From assembly GCA_964572825.1 (NCBI GenBank), contig CAZNGS010000011.1, forward strand, positions 26,235 to 90,234: a stretch of DNA of 64,000 nt, read 5' to 3'. Position numbers and translations under genes: made by a program. The notes under the pieces are model-generated. The model was not told the DNA's origin, did no database searches, and saw only the letters and a program-made list of their open reading frames with translations. Below are positions 39,268 to 48,431 of the stretch, piece by piece. The stretch is from CAYVBE01 sp964572825 (GTDB lineage Bacteria > Planctomycetota > Brocadiia > SM23-32). The first letter of the stretch is position 1. Each line of letters starts with the position of its first letter.

Positions 39268-41736
39268 ATGGCAGAGGAAACCACAGGACAGATTGACGAG
39301 CTGCTGATCGAAGACGAGATGCGGGAGGCGTACCTGACGTTCGCCATGAGCGTGATCGTCAGCCGCGCCCTGCCGGACGTGCGCGACGGGCTCAAGCCGG
39401 TGCAAAGGCGCATTCTGGTGGCCATGAACGAGTTGAACCTCGGCCCGCGCTCCAAGACCAGGAAATGCGGAAAGATCGTGGGCGACGTGCACGGCAATTA
39501 CCACCCCCACGGTGAGACCGCCATCTACGACACGCTGGTCCGCATGGCCCAGCCCTTCAGCATCCGCTACCCCCTGATCGACAGCCAGGGAAACTTCGGC
39601 TCCCTGGACGGAGACCCCCCGGCGGCCCAGCGATACACGGAGGCCAGGCTCAGTCCCGTGGGCATGGAGATGCTCAGGGACCTCGAGCGTGACACCGTGG
39701 ACCTGATGGACAACTATGACGGCACGCGGCAGGAGCCGGTGGTCCTGCCGTCCCGCTTCCCGAACCTGCTCACCAACGGGTCCACCGGCATCGCCGTCGG
39801 TATGTCCACCAGCATCCCGCCGCACAACCTGCGGGAGGTGTGCGACGCCGCCGTGGCCGTTCTGGACGATCCGGAGATCACGGTCCGGGAGCTGATGAAG
39901 ATCATGCCGGGGCCCGACTTTCCCACGGGCGGGACCCTCTGCGGACAGCAGGGCATCTACGAGGGTTACGTGACCGGCAGGGGCAAGACCACCCTCCGGG
40001 CCAGGACGGAGTTCGAGGAGGTGCGCTCCGGATGTCAGGCCATCGTGGTGACGGAGCCTCCTTATCAGGCCAATCGTGACCGCCTGGTGGAGAGGATTGC
40101 GCACGCCGTGCAGGCCGACCATGTGCAGGACGTCCGGGACATCCGCAACGAGAGCGACAGCGAGGGCACCCGCATCGTCATAGAGCTGAAGCGGGACGCC
40201 GACCGGGACGTGGTGCTCAACCAGCTCTTCCAGCATACTCCACTCCAGGGGACGGTCAGCATCATCCTGATCGCCATCGTGGACGGCCGCCCGGAGACGC
40301 TCAGCATCAAGCGCATGCTCGAGCTGTTCCTGGCCCACCGCGTGGAGGTCATCCGCCGGCGCACGGCTTACCTGCTGAAGCAGGCGGAGGACCGGGCCCA
40401 CGTGGTGCAGGGGCTCAAGATCGCGCTGATTCACATCGACGAAGTCATCCAGATCATCCGCACCAGCGAGGAGGTGGCGGAGGCCCGGCGTCGGCTCACC
40501 AACAAGTTTGATCTGACCGAGCGACAGGTGGATGCCATCATCGGCATGCGGCTGCGCAGCCTGGTGGGGCTGGAGAGGCTGAAAATCGAGCAGGAGTATG
40601 AAGACCTGCAGACCAGGATAGCCGACTACCGGGACATCCTCGCCAGGAGGGACAGGGTGGAGGCCATTATCCGGGAGGACCTGGCCGAGATCCGTGACCG
40701 GTACGGCGACGAGCGGCGCACCACCGTCTCGGAGGAGGAGGTCCAGATACTGGACCGCGCCGACCTGATCCCCGAGCACGACGTGCTGGTCACCATCAGC
40801 CACCGCGGTTATGCCAAGCGGCTGCCGCCCGAGGCGTTCCGCTCCCAGGGCCGTGGCGGCAAGGGCGTGATCGGCGCCGACCTGCGCGAGGAGGATTTCG
40901 TGACCGACATCTTCACGTCTTCCTCCCACGATTACATCATGTTCTTCACCAGCCTCGGGCTGGTCCACTGGCTGAAGGTCTTCCTGATCCCCGAGATGAG
41001 CCGCACCGCCAGGGGACGCGCGCTGGTCAATCTACTTGACCTCCAGGACGAGGAGACGATCACCGGCATGGTGCCCGTGGCGGAGTTCGAGCAGGACAGC
41101 TTCCTGCTGATGGCCACCGAGGGCGGAAAGGTCAAGAAGACGCGGCTGGACGCGTTCGGAAAGCGCGGCTCCGGGGGGATCATCGCCATCAATCTGGCGG
41201 AGGGGGACCGCCTGATCGGGGTGCGTAAGACCTCCGGCGACGACCAGGTCATGCTCGGGACGCGCGGCGGCAGGGCCATACGCTTCCACGAGGAAGACGT
41301 GCGCCCCATGGGGCGAACGGCGGCCGGTGTCCGCGGTATCAGGCTCCGGGGGAAGGATAAAGTGGTGGACCCGGCCCTTGTCCGGGAGCAAGCCGCTCTG
41401 CTGACGGTGTGCCAGAACGGCTACGGCAAAAGGACCGAATTCGCCGAGTACTCCCTGCAGAAACGCGGCGGCCTCGGCCTGCTGGACATCAAGACCACGC
41501 GGCGCAACGGGCCCGTGGTCGCCATGCGCGAGGTAACCGAGGATCAGGAGCTCATCCTCGTCACCCAGCAGGGGATGACCGTCCGAATCCCAGTGGACTC
41601 CATTAGCTGCATCGGTCGCAACACGCAGGGGGTCCGCCTCATCAACACATCCGAGGGCGACCGCGTCAGCGGCGTGGTTACCCTGGAGCCGGAAGAAGGG
41701 GAAGAAGACTCGGAAGCGGACCGGGCGCAGGACTAA
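39268..41736 (+). CDS. gyrA: DNA gyrase subunit A
   Basis: An 822-residue subunit that cuts and rejoins DNA. The winged-helix segment has GNYHPHGETAIYDTLVRMAQ, and the catalytic Tyr is in AAQRYTEARL. The C-terminal beta-pinwheel starts at about 500; its GyrA box reads GRGGKGV (canonical QRRGGKG, slightly degenerate). At the quinolone-determining position the residue is Thr where E. coli has Ser83, common in non-proteobacteria. The acidic tail EEGEEDSEADRAQD is typical. It forms one unit with gyrB. Confidence 0.97.
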   Translation: MAEETTGQIDELLIEDEMREAYLTFAMSVIVSRALPDVRDGLKPVQRRILVAMNELNLGPRSKTRKCGKIVGDVHGNYHPHGETAIYDTLVRMAQPFSIRYPLIDSQGNFGSLDGDPPAAQRYTEARLSPVGMEMLRDLERDTVDLMDNYDGTRQEPVVLPSRFPNLLTNGSTGIAVGMSTSIPPHNLREVCDAAVAVLDDPEITVRELMKIMPGPDFPTGGTLCGQQGIYEGYVTGRGKTTLRARTEFEEVRSGCQAIVVTEPPYQANRDRLVERIAHAVQADHVQDVRDIRNESDSEGTRIVIELKRDADRDVVLNQLFQHTPLQGTVSIILIAIVDGRPETLSIKRMLELFLAHRVEVIRRRTAYLLKQAEDRAHVVQGLKIALIHIDEVIQIIRTSEEVAEARRRLTNKFDLTERQVDAIIGMRLRSLVGLERLKIEQEYEDLQTRIADYRDILARRDRVEAIIREDLAEIRDRYGDERRTTVSEEEVQILDRADLIPEHDVLVTISHRGYAKRLPPEAFRSQGRGGKGVIGADLREEDFVTDIFTSSSHDYIMFFTSLGLVHWLKVFLIPEMSRTARGRALVNLLDLQDEETITGMVPVAEFEQDSFLLMATEGGKVKKTRLDAFGKRGSGGIIAINLAEGDRLIGVRKTSGDDQVMLGTRGGRAIRFHEEDVRPMGRTAAGVRGIRLRGKDKVVDPALVREQAALLTVCQNGYGKRTEFAEYSLQKRGGLGLLDIKTTRRNGPVVAMREVTEDQELILVTQQGMTVRIPVDSISCIGRNTQGVRLINTSEGDRVSGVVTLEPEEGEEDSEADRAQD

Positions 41737-41763
41737 CCGGGACTGGCAGATTGGGAGGGCGAG

Positions 41764-42669
41764 ATGGGCATCAGTATGCCCGAGCCGGTGGCCGAAACGA
41801 ATCTGGAAGGGGTGGAGCTGGTCAGCCGCGGCAAGGTGCGGGACATGTACTCGCTGGGGGAACGGCTTCTGATCGTCACCACGGACAGAATCAGCGCCTA
41901 CGACAGCGTGCTGCCGACCGCGATCCCCTGGAAGGGCAAGGTGCTCACCCACCTGACGCAGTTCTGGCTGGACTACCTTTCCGACATCACGCCTCACCAT
42001 CTGATCACGACGGACGTGTCCGTGATGGGACCCGAAGTCCAACCCCACGCCGGGCTTCTGGAGGGGCGCGCGATGCTCGTCAAGAGGGCGGAGGTGCTGC
42101 CCGTGGAATGCGTGGTGCGCGGTTACCTGGCCGGCTCGGCCTGGCGTTCCTACAGGCGGACCAGCCAGGTCTGCGGCATCGAGCTGCCGGACGGCCTCAA
42201 GGAGAGCGAGAAGCTGCCCGAGCCGATCTTTACACCTGCCACGAAGGCCGAGAGCGGCCACGACGAGAATATCCCCTTCGAGAGGATGGAGCAAGAGGTG
42301 GGCCGGGAACTGGCCGGTGAGATTCGGGATCGCTCCATGCGCCTCTACCGAAGGGCCTCGGAGCACGCCGCCGACCGGGGCATCATCATCAGCGATACGA
42401 AGTTCGAGTGGGGGCGGGTGGACGGCGAGCTGACGCTGATCGACGAGGTCCTTACCCCCGACTCGTCCCGGTTCTGGCCGGCTGATGGCCATGAGCCCGG
42501 ACAATCGCCGCAGTCCTACGACAAACAGTACGTCAGGGATTGGCTGGATCAATCCGGCTGGGACCACAGTCCTCCCGCCCCCGACCTGCCCGAGGAAATC
42601 GTGCGGAGGACGGCGGAAAAATACCTGGAAGCATGCCGATTGTTGACCGGAGAGTTACCGGGCAGCTAA
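41764..42669 (+). CDS. purC: SAICAR synthetase
   Basis: A 301-residue phosphoribosylaminoimidazole-succinocarboxamide synthase that joins aspartate to CAIR in purine synthesis. Motifs: SRGKVRDMYSLG (ATP loop), TDRISAYD, VECVVRGYLAGSAWRSY, FTPATKAESGHDENI and the C-terminal GELTLIDEVLTPDSSRFWPA. It is the roughly 300-residue class. GGGAGG lies about four to nine bases before the ATG, and the gene starts 27 bases after gyrA, so it is likely read from the same transcript. Confidence 0.96.
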   Translation: MGISMPEPVAETNLEGVELVSRGKVRDMYSLGERLLIVTTDRISAYDSVLPTAIPWKGKVLTHLTQFWLDYLSDITPHHLITTDVSVMGPEVQPHAGLLEGRAMLVKRAEVLPVECVVRGYLAGSAWRSYRRTSQVCGIELPDGLKESEKLPEPIFTPATKAESGHDENIPFERMEQEVGRELAGEIRDRSMRLYRRASEHAADRGIIISDTKFEWGRVDGELTLIDEVLTPDSSRFWPADGHEPGQSPQSYDKQYVRDWLDQSGWDHSPPAPDLPEEIVRRTAEKYLEACRLLTGELPGS

Positions 42670-43325
42670 GTGACGCGGGACAGGTCTTTTGGGTCTCCGA
42701 AAACGGGTGCACTGAGGCCACGGGGCTCATCTACCCGCGTTGAAGCCAAGCGCGGGCTCAGGCGTGTTCCCGGCCATCGGTCCCTGAAATGGACAGCGAG
42801 CCGCCTACCGCGACATTCCGCCGGGCCTCGCCACCAGTCACAGTGCCATTCCGGGCACTCCCCGCCGTTTGGGGCGACGAAGGAACCCCGTCGTTGCGCG
42901 CCCGCCAGGCGCAGGATCCAGAATCACCCCGCTCCCAGTGGACACTTTTGAGAGTCCCGGAGCGGGTCACTGCGGGCGGACCAGAGGAGGGGCTGGCAGG
43001 GAGAGATCGAAGCTACACGGGCAGCAGGGGGGGGATCGGGGGTTGGCCAGTTCGGCCGACAAGGCCCCAAAACTTGCGCCCAATTGCCGGTTCGCGACCC
43101 GTTGGCCCGGGCGTGAGGCGGGCAAGACCGCGGCATGAAAGTCCAGGGACGCCGCCTCCGAGATGGCCAGTGGATTGGACAGGAACAAAACTCCTTTGTC
43201 TGGCTATGAGAACATTATATAACTATGTTGGGACGATAGGTCTAGGCCCAGCGAGCGCACGAAAAGCGGACGCAGGTGCCAGCCATAGCTCGCGTGGCAA
43301 AACCTAAAAAGGCAAGCAAAGGAAT
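42670..43325. other. intergenic region after purC
   Basis: About 650 bases without a gene I can support. The only clear signal is a promoter-like pair at 43196-43223. GC-rich stretches near 42850-42920 look like degenerate dispersed-repeat sequence. The open frames have no ribosome sites. Confidence 0.4.
43196..43223 (+). promoter_or_regulatory. candidate promoter
   Basis: TTGTCT (43196-43201), 16 bases, TATAAC (43218-43223) in a locally AT-rich stretch. It would read into the small ORF at 43326 after about 95 bases. Confidence 0.35.
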
Positions 43326-43622
43326 ATGATTTCGCCCTTGACGTGGGTAGCGGGCAGTGATAAACTGGTCAATGGATCGCTTGATAAGGCAGTTGGCGCC
43401 GGGACGAAGACGGCGAATGAATGCCCCCCCTTCAAGGACGCCATCTGCGAGCAGTTCGTGCGGGTGGGAGAGGCCATCGATTGTATCGGGCGAATCGGGT
43501 TGCTCAGTCAGGGGGGGCGCATTGTTGAGACCCCGGCCGAAATGACCGGGTTCTGGGTGACCCGGTTGCCGGGGGAGAAGAGCGGGCACGTGGTCAAATG
43601 CAAGCATTCCGGGGGGAGGTGA
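43326..43622 (+). CDS. hypothetical 98-residue protein
   Basis: An ORF with ATG 43326 (AAAGGA eight bases upstream), a promoter-like pair about 100 bases before it, and a GC-rich third codon position as in neighbouring genes. The product (MISPLTWVAGSDKLVNG start, then ICEQFVRVGEAIDCIGRIG) has no signal peptide, no membrane segment and no motif I recognise. It may be a real small protein or a chance frame in a long interval. Confidence 0.3.
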   Translation: MISPLTWVAGSDKLVNGSLDKAVGAGTKTANECPPFKDAICEQFVRVGEAIDCIGRIGLLSQGGRIVETPAEMTGFWVTRLPGEKSGHVVKCKHSGGR

Positions 43623-43722
43623 GCGTGAATGTAAACGAAGCGCGGGCTCCGAGGCGAGCGTTCAGTAAAAACCTGTGTGTCACGTGATGAGAAGGGTTTT
43701 CGAACAGAACGGAGATGACAAC

Positions 43723-44229
43723 ATGAAACGCCTATTCGCAATGACAGGTGTCCTCTTGCTGGTGGGGCTTTTCGCGCTGGCTGCACGCGCCCAGGCCCCC
43801 CCAGCCTCGACGCCGGCGACAGAGGAAGCACCCGGGCCCTGCCACATGATGACGTGGTGTCCGGTGGACGCCTTTGATCCAGATGCGTTGCTGGCCTTCA
43901 AAGACCGGTTGGAGCTCACCGATGAGCAGGTCGAAAAGCTCCAGCAGGCTGTCGCAAAGGCTCGGGACGAGGCCAGATCTGTTCTCACCGAACAGCAGCG
44001 TGAGACAGCGCGGAGTTTTGGGGAGGCCCACTGGGGTATGCACGAGAAAGGCAGGAAGATGATGTCCGCCCCCGGTTCTCAGTGCAAGAAGGGGGCCACG
44101 ATGATGTGCCCCATGTGCCCCATGATGACGAAGCGGGAGGACGCCGCCGCATCCCGGGAACCCACTCCGACCGAGCAAAGAAGGAGCCGAGGGTCTCAGC
44201 GGAGCGGCTGCCCGATGATGGGCATGTGA
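43723..44229 (+). CDS. exported Met/Cys-rich CpxP/Spy-like metal-binding protein
   Basis: About 168 residues. Signal peptide MKRLFAMTGVLLLVGLFALA (cleavage near ARAQA); GGAG nine bases upstream supports ATG 43723 over 43675. The mature part has a helical LTDEQVEKLQQAVAKARDEARSVL segment, the LTxxQ motif of periplasmic CpxP/Spy/CnrX-like sensors and chaperones. It then has clusters of Met and Cys (MMCPMCPMMTKRE, SGCPMMGM, CHMMTWCPVD) suited to soft-metal binding such as Cu(I), Ag(I) or arsenite. The ArsM-like methyltransferase follows, so a metal or metalloid stress role is plausible. Confidence 0.7.
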   Translation: MKRLFAMTGVLLLVGLFALAARAQAPPASTPATEEAPGPCHMMTWCPVDAFDPDALLAFKDRLELTDEQVEKLQQAVAKARDEARSVLTEQQRETARSFGEAHWGMHEKGRKMMSAPGSQCKKGATMMCPMCPMMTKREDAAASREPTPTEQRRSRGSQRSGCPMMGM

Positions 44230-44394
44230 AGGCACCCTGACACGGGCGGTGAGTTCCGCCGCTTTTGCCTGCACAACCCGAGGGCGGTGCAGCACGTCTG
44301 ATGAGGTTGCTATTCAGGCTTCCGGTTGTGATCGCGAAGATCCCCGGAGGGCAAAACATCGGGTATGTGCCGTTTCAGGGCACGGGGGGTGAAT

Positions 44395-45159
44395 ATGTGC
44401 CATTCCGAGCTTCAAGCGATGTCCGCCAGAGAAATCCAGCAGGCCGTGAAGGACAAGTACACGGAGGTAGCCCTGCACCCCGGGGGAGATTTCAACTTCC
44501 CCGTTGGGCGGGGATTTGCCGAGAGCGTGGGCTATCCCAAGATCGTGCTGGATGCCCTGCCGAGGGGCATGCTGGACTCTTTCACCGGCGCGGGCAACCC
44601 CCAGCCGTATGCCAACCCCGCGCCGGGGGATACGGTGCTGGACCTGGGCTGCGGGGCGGGGCTCGATCTCTACTTCTATGCGAAGAGCGTCCACGGGGCG
44701 GGGATCGTGTATGGCCTGGATATCTCGGAGGCGATGATCCGGAAGGCGCGGCGTAACCTCGATGCGCTTGCTGTGGAAAACGTCGAGCTGGTCAATGCCC
44801 CGGCCGACGCCATCCCCCTGTCGGATGAGTCTGTTGACCTTGTGACGGCAAACGGCATCTACAACCTGTCCCCGGACAAAAGGGCGGTCATGGAGGAGGT
44901 TTACCGGGTACTCAAGCCCGGAGGCAGGACGGTGTTCGCGGAGATCGTCCTCAAGGCACCGTTACCCGCGGAGATTCGGAAGAGCCTTGACGACTGGTTC
45001 CGGTGTATCGGCGGGGCGCTGCCGGAGGAGGATTTCCTCTCCCGCATGGAAGGAGTGGGGTTCCGCCACGCCTCGGTCCTGTGGAAGGGCCGCAACGCCC
45101 GCACCGGGCATAAGTTGGCCACATGCGCCATCATCCGGGCTGAGAAGGTATCCAGTTGA
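44395..45159 (+). CDS. ArsM-like SAM-dependent methyltransferase
   Basis: About 254 residues, class I methyltransferase fold: DTVLDLGCGAGLDLYFYA (SAM motif I), YGLDISEAMIRKAR and ANGIYNLSPDKRAVMEEVYRVLKPGGR. The NLSPDK...RVLKPGG block is the signature of arsenite methyltransferases. The arsenic-binding Cys normally just before it (SNCVINLSPDK) is Gly here (ANGIYNL). Other cysteines remain (WFRCIGG, ATCAII). The substrate may therefore not be arsenite. ATG 44395 follows a GGGTGA-like site; 44419 is an alternative. It lies downstream of the metal-binding protein. Confidence 0.75.
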   Translation: MCHSELQAMSAREIQQAVKDKYTEVALHPGGDFNFPVGRGFAESVGYPKIVLDALPRGMLDSFTGAGNPQPYANPAPGDTVLDLGCGAGLDLYFYAKSVHGAGIVYGLDISEAMIRKARRNLDALAVENVELVNAPADAIPLSDESVDLVTANGIYNLSPDKRAVMEEVYRVLKPGGRTVFAEIVLKAPLPAEIRKSLDDWFRCIGGALPEEDFLSRMEGVGFRHASVLWKGRNARTGHKLATCAIIRAEKVSS

Positions 45160-45497
45160 ACGCGGTAGTCTTCGCGGCGGGCCCGAGCACCCTCAACACA
45201 CAGAGCGTGGCTTGTGGGGAGGAACAGGAGGAGGTCCGGCGGCTTGTGCGGGGGCACTGCTGCGCCATGCGGCCTGCGGTGCGCCTGTGCCGTGCCGCGC
45301 ATCCTGAGAACCCAGGCGCCCCCTCACGCCGTCCCGGAGGTCGGGCCTGGAGGTCAACGACGGTAGATGCGTGTCGGAAGCAAGCCGATTGACCGGTTCC
45401 GTCGAACTCCATGCCCTGTCGGAACCGGTCCTGCCCGTCAGGGCTCGCGGCCGGGGGGCAGTTGCAGCTTGAATTATGGGTATGGAGGGCGATTGCG
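45160..45497. other. intergenic region
   Basis: About 340 bases between the methyltransferase and the cupin gene. GC-rich, with no promoter that meets a -35/-10 match, no terminator and no supported ORF seen. Confidence 0.4.
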
Positions 45498-45881
45498 ATG
45501 TCGACCGACGCGCGCAGGGGGCAGCAGACAGTGAAATCGGAACGCCCGTGGGGCGATGTGTACATGGTGGTGCGCAACCAGCAGTGCTCCGTGGATGTGA
45601 CCGAGGTGCGCCCCGGCCAGCGGGCCAGCCTGCACTCGCACCAGGAGCGTTACGAACTGTTCCATTTCCTGGACGACGGCGGGCACCTGGAGCTGGACGG
45701 CCGGACCCATCACCCCGCTGCGCACGATGAGTTCCTGATCGAGCCCGGCGTGACGCACCGTTTCTGGGCCGAGGGGGCCCCCTTCAAGATGCTCGTGGTT
45801 TCCTTCGGCCGGTGGCGGGCCCAGGATCAAGTTCGTCACGAGGACGACTATGGCCGCGAAGGAGAGCCCCTGACCTTCTGA
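45498..45881 (+). CDS. type II mannose-6-phosphate-isomerase-like cupin
   Basis: A 127-residue single cupin of the C-terminal phosphomannose isomerase / mannose-1-phosphate guanylyltransferase type: ERPWGDVYMVVRNQQC start, TEVRPGQRASLHSHQERYELFHFLDDG with the His-His-Glu metal site, and EFLIEPGVTHRFWAEG with the second His. GGAGG nine bases upstream fixes ATG 45498; the longer frame from 45411 lacks a site. It probably isomerises or binds a phosphosugar. It is convergent with GH29. Confidence 0.8.
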   Translation: MSTDARRGQQTVKSERPWGDVYMVVRNQQCSVDVTEVRPGQRASLHSHQERYELFHFLDDGGHLELDGRTHHPAAHDEFLIEPGVTHRFWAEGAPFKMLVVSFGRWRAQDQVRHEDDYGREGEPLTF

Positions 45882-45947
45882 TCCGCGCCTCCGCAATCCG
45901 ATGTGGTCCGGGGTGGGGCCGCAGGACTTCCGCTCTTGCAGCCCATT

Positions 45948-47261
45948 TCATTCCCTGAAGCGGCCCTCCAGCCAGCCGGCGCCGCGGTCGTTCAGGGCGT
46001 AGGGCGGGCCTTCGAATTCGATCCGAACCACCGGGGCCAGCGGGTCCGGTGGCTCCTGGGGCAGCCCGCTCAGCCGCCAGCGCCGGTTGGCCGCAGGTTC
46101 CACCGTCAGCTCCCGGCCCGTGGTCAGAAGATGCGCCGAGCGGATGGCCGGGGCGACTTTCGAGATGACCAATTCGTTGCCTGGGTAGTAAAACAGCACC
46201 AGCCAGGTGGTGGAGCTCTTGCAGGTGAACATGCCGTAGTGGAAGCAGGGGCCCTGCTCTCTGCCGGCCGAGAGGTCGTAGATGCCCTCGGGCCGTGTGC
46301 CGTATACCGCCTGCCCATGCCGGGCCATCCAGCGGCCGATCCCCTCCAGCACGGACCCCTGCCGGTCATCCAGGTAGCCGTCGGGTCCGGGGTCGACGTT
46401 GAACAGGAAATTGCCGCCCAGCCGCACGGCGTCCACGAGGTTGAACAGAACCTCGGCGGGGGTCTTGTTGACCATGGAGTGGCGCAGATAACCCCAGCCC
46501 GGGGGGTAGTTGAGGGTCATGCAGGTCTCCCAGGCCCGGTCGGCCTCCGCGCGGATATACTGCTCGGGCGTGCTGAAATCCTCCGGCAGGCCGGACCGGG
46601 AGTTGATCAGGATGTGGGGCTGCAGTTCCCGGACGGATTCGTTGAGTTCTTCGGAGCGCCAGAACTCGGCCGGTGCGGGGCCGAAGCCCTCGCCCTGCCA
46701 CATGCCCGGCGTGCGGGAACCGGGCACCTGGGCGCCGTCATACCAGAGCACGTCCACCTTCCCATAGCTGCTCATCAGCTCCCGCACCTGCGTGTGCACC
46801 TCCTCCACCATCTCGGGCAGGTCGTCGGGGTGCTTGTCAGCGTCCCAGAAACCGGGCCATCGCCAGTTCATGATGGAGTAGTAGAAGCCCACGCGCAGTC
46901 CGGCGCGGCGGCAGGCGGCGACGTATTCGGCAATCAGGTCTCGACCGGGACCGGTCCGGGCGGCGTTGAAATCATGGGTCGAGGTCTCGAACAGGCAGTA
47001 GCCGTCGTGGTGGCGGGTGGTAAGGACCACGTAGCGGGCGCCGGCGTCGGCCGCCTGACCCACCAGTCGGTCGGCCCAGTCGGCCGCGGGCCGGAAGCGG
47101 TCGGCCAGGGGCTCGTACTCCGCCAGCGGCATGACGTCGCGGGACATGATCTGCTCCCCGCGCCCCAGCACCGAGTAGATGCCCCAGTGAACGAACATGC
47201 CGAACCGGGCATCGCGAAACCACTTCAGTCGTTCCTGTCGGGTCGGGCTGTCGGCGGACAT
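45948..47261 (-). CDS. alpha-L-fucosidase-like glycoside hydrolase (GH29)
   Basis: About 437 residues. GH29 hallmarks: ERLKWFRDARFGMFVHWGIYSVLGRGEQ, AGARYVVLTTRHHDGYCLF, GFYYSIMNWRWPGF and KVDVLWYDGA with the nucleophile Asp (about 174). It ends with LGGNFLFNVDPGPDGYL and a C-terminal beta domain. The start is ATG 47261 (MSADSPTRQERLKWF), with GGAGG nine bases upstream; upstream frame to 47456 is overlap. No signal peptide is seen, so it is probably cytoplasmic. The acid/base is poorly conserved in this family and not assigned. Related GH29 enzymes include non-fucosidases. Confidence 0.85.
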   Translation of the reverse strand: MSADSPTRQERLKWFRDARFGMFVHWGIYSVLGRGEQIMSRDVMPLAEYEPLADRFRPAADWADRLVGQAADAGARYVVLTTRHHDGYCLFETSTHDFNAARTGPGRDLIAEYVAACRRAGLRVGFYYSIMNWRWPGFWDADKHPDDLPEMVEEVHTQVRELMSSYGKVDVLWYDGAQVPGSRTPGMWQGEGFGPAPAEFWRSEELNESVRELQPHILINSRSGLPEDFSTPEQYIRAEADRAWETCMTLNYPPGWGYLRHSMVNKTPAEVLFNLVDAVRLGGNFLFNVDPGPDGYLDDRQGSVLEGIGRWMARHGQAVYGTRPEGIYDLSAGREQGPCFHYGMFTCKSSTTWLVLFYYPGNELVISKVAPAIRSAHLLTTGRELTVEPAANRRWRLSGLPQEPPDPLAPVVRIEFEGPPYALNDRGAGWLEGRFRE

Positions 47262-47388
47262 CGCTTCCTGCCTCCATGCGGTTAGTTGCTGGATGCCGTA
47301 CACTGAACGGCAGTGCGCAGTATCCGGGGACTCGGGGGCGCTGTCAACGGCGCCGGCGGCCCGGGGCGACTTTGCAGTGTCGGCCCCA

Positions 47389-47430
47389 TTTCTGTAGCAT
47401 GAGTGCTGCCCGCCGTGGGCTGCCGGCGAC
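47389..47430. repeat. 42-bp direct repeat, left copy
   Basis: Matches 48432-48473 at 37 of 42 positions, the first 17 bases (TTTCTGTAGCATGAGTG) identical. Same orientation. The pair brackets the MNT/HEPN genes. Confidence 0.75.
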
Positions 47431-47510
47431 CGGAAGGAAACCGCCGCGAAGGCCATTGACGAGGGGGAAACGAGTTACACTCGGGTCAACGGTTTGTTGG
47501 AGGCGGAGGC

Positions 47511-47825
47511 ATGAGGGAACCGCCGATCGAGGAGATTGTGGAGAGGATTGTGGAGGCGTTCCATCCGCGGCGGATCGTGCTGTTCGGCAGCCGAGCCCGC
47601 GGGGACCAGGACCCGGAGAGCGACCTGGACCTGCTGGTGGAAATGGAGACCCGGCTCAGGCCCCTGGAGCGACGGCTGGCAGTGGACCGGCTTTTCGGCC
47701 TGCGCAACTGGCCGATGGACATCGTGGTCTACACGCCGGAAGAGTTGGCGCGGTCAAAGGATACCCTCGGGACACTTGCATACGCCGCGTTGAGGGAAGG
47801 GCGGACGCTCTATGAAGAGGCCTGA
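47511..47825 (+). CDS. MNT-type nucleotidyltransferase (antitoxin of a HEPN/MNT pair)
   Basis: A 104-residue minimal nucleotidyltransferase. The catalytic pattern is GSRARGDQDPESDLDLLVEM (GSxARG, then DxD) with the third acidic residue in MDIVVYTPEE. In HEPN/MNT pairs this protein neutralises the HEPN ribonuclease, in studied cases by adding AMP to it. GGAGG lies about six bases upstream of the ATG. The HEPN frame starts within its last codons (14-base overlap), the usual operon arrangement. Because the HEPN frame is interrupted, this antitoxin may now be orphaned. Confidence 0.9.
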   Translation: MREPPIEEIVERIVEAFHPRRIVLFGSRARGDQDPESDLDLLVEMETRLRPLERRLAVDRLFGLRNWPMDIVVYTPEELARSKDTLGTLAYAALREGRTLYEEA

Positions 47826-48237
47826 AGTCAACTGGCAGGCGTGGGTGCGCAAGGCAGAGCACGATCTGCTGGCCATCCGCAGCATCCTGGCCGGTGAGGA
47901 CATACCGTAGGACATTGTCTGCTTCCACGCCCAGCAGGCTGCCGAGAAGTTGATGAAGGGTCTTTTGGTCTATCACGCCGTTCAGCCGACCAGGACCCAC
48001 GACCTGGTGGCATTGCTCCAGGAGTGCGCTGCCAGCGAACCCGGCCTGGAGTCGCTTCTGGAGGATTGCAGACTGCTGACACTTTTCGCCGTTCAGGCGC
48101 GCTACCCCGAAGACCTCGCCGAGCCGGGGGAATCAGACGGTCGTGCTGCGCTGGAGGCACTGGAACGCGTGCGTCAGGCGATTCAGGGTTGCCTGCCCGA
48201 CCCGGAGGGACTGCGAGAGGACCGTGGCGGACGGTGA
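47812..48237 (+). pseudogene. HEPN-domain toxin gene with in-frame amber stop
   Basis: Reading from ATG 47812: VNWQAWVRKAEHDLLAIRSI, then a TAG at 47908-47910 (codon 33), then, in the same frame, DIVCFHAQQAAEKLMKGLLV, THDLVALL and RYPEDLAEP to the stop at 48237. Apart from the single stop, the 141-codon frame is a typical HEPN domain; the residue at the stop is usually Tyr or Trp (P-Y/W-D-x-V-C-F-H-A-Q-Q-A-A-E-K). One base change would restore it. A re-start at ATG 47953 would give a truncated domain without the first helix. A sequencing error is possible, as is true inactivation. Confidence 0.85.
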
Positions 48238-48431
48238 GCCGGGCCGATGTGCGAGGCCCCTTTGATCTGCCCTACGGGAAACGGTAGAAGTCCTGGTTCA
48301 TCTTTTCATTCCAGGGAGGGCGGCCGCGGGGGACAGGGAGAGCGGCCGTCCGCCGTGGGAGCCGCATCAGCGGGCTGTGGGATCAAGGCCGACGTAGAAC
48401 TGGACGCGATGTAATTGCAGAGCCGGCCGCT

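Noticed and set aside
37807..40968. A 1053-codon open frame on the minus strand
   Set aside because: It is antisense to gyrB and gyrA, whose protein sequence is unmistakable. Long antisense frames are a side effect of high GC.
47435..47510. Promoter TTGACG...TACACT in front of the MNT gene
   Set aside because: The spacing is only about 14 bases, too short for a normal sigma-70 promoter.
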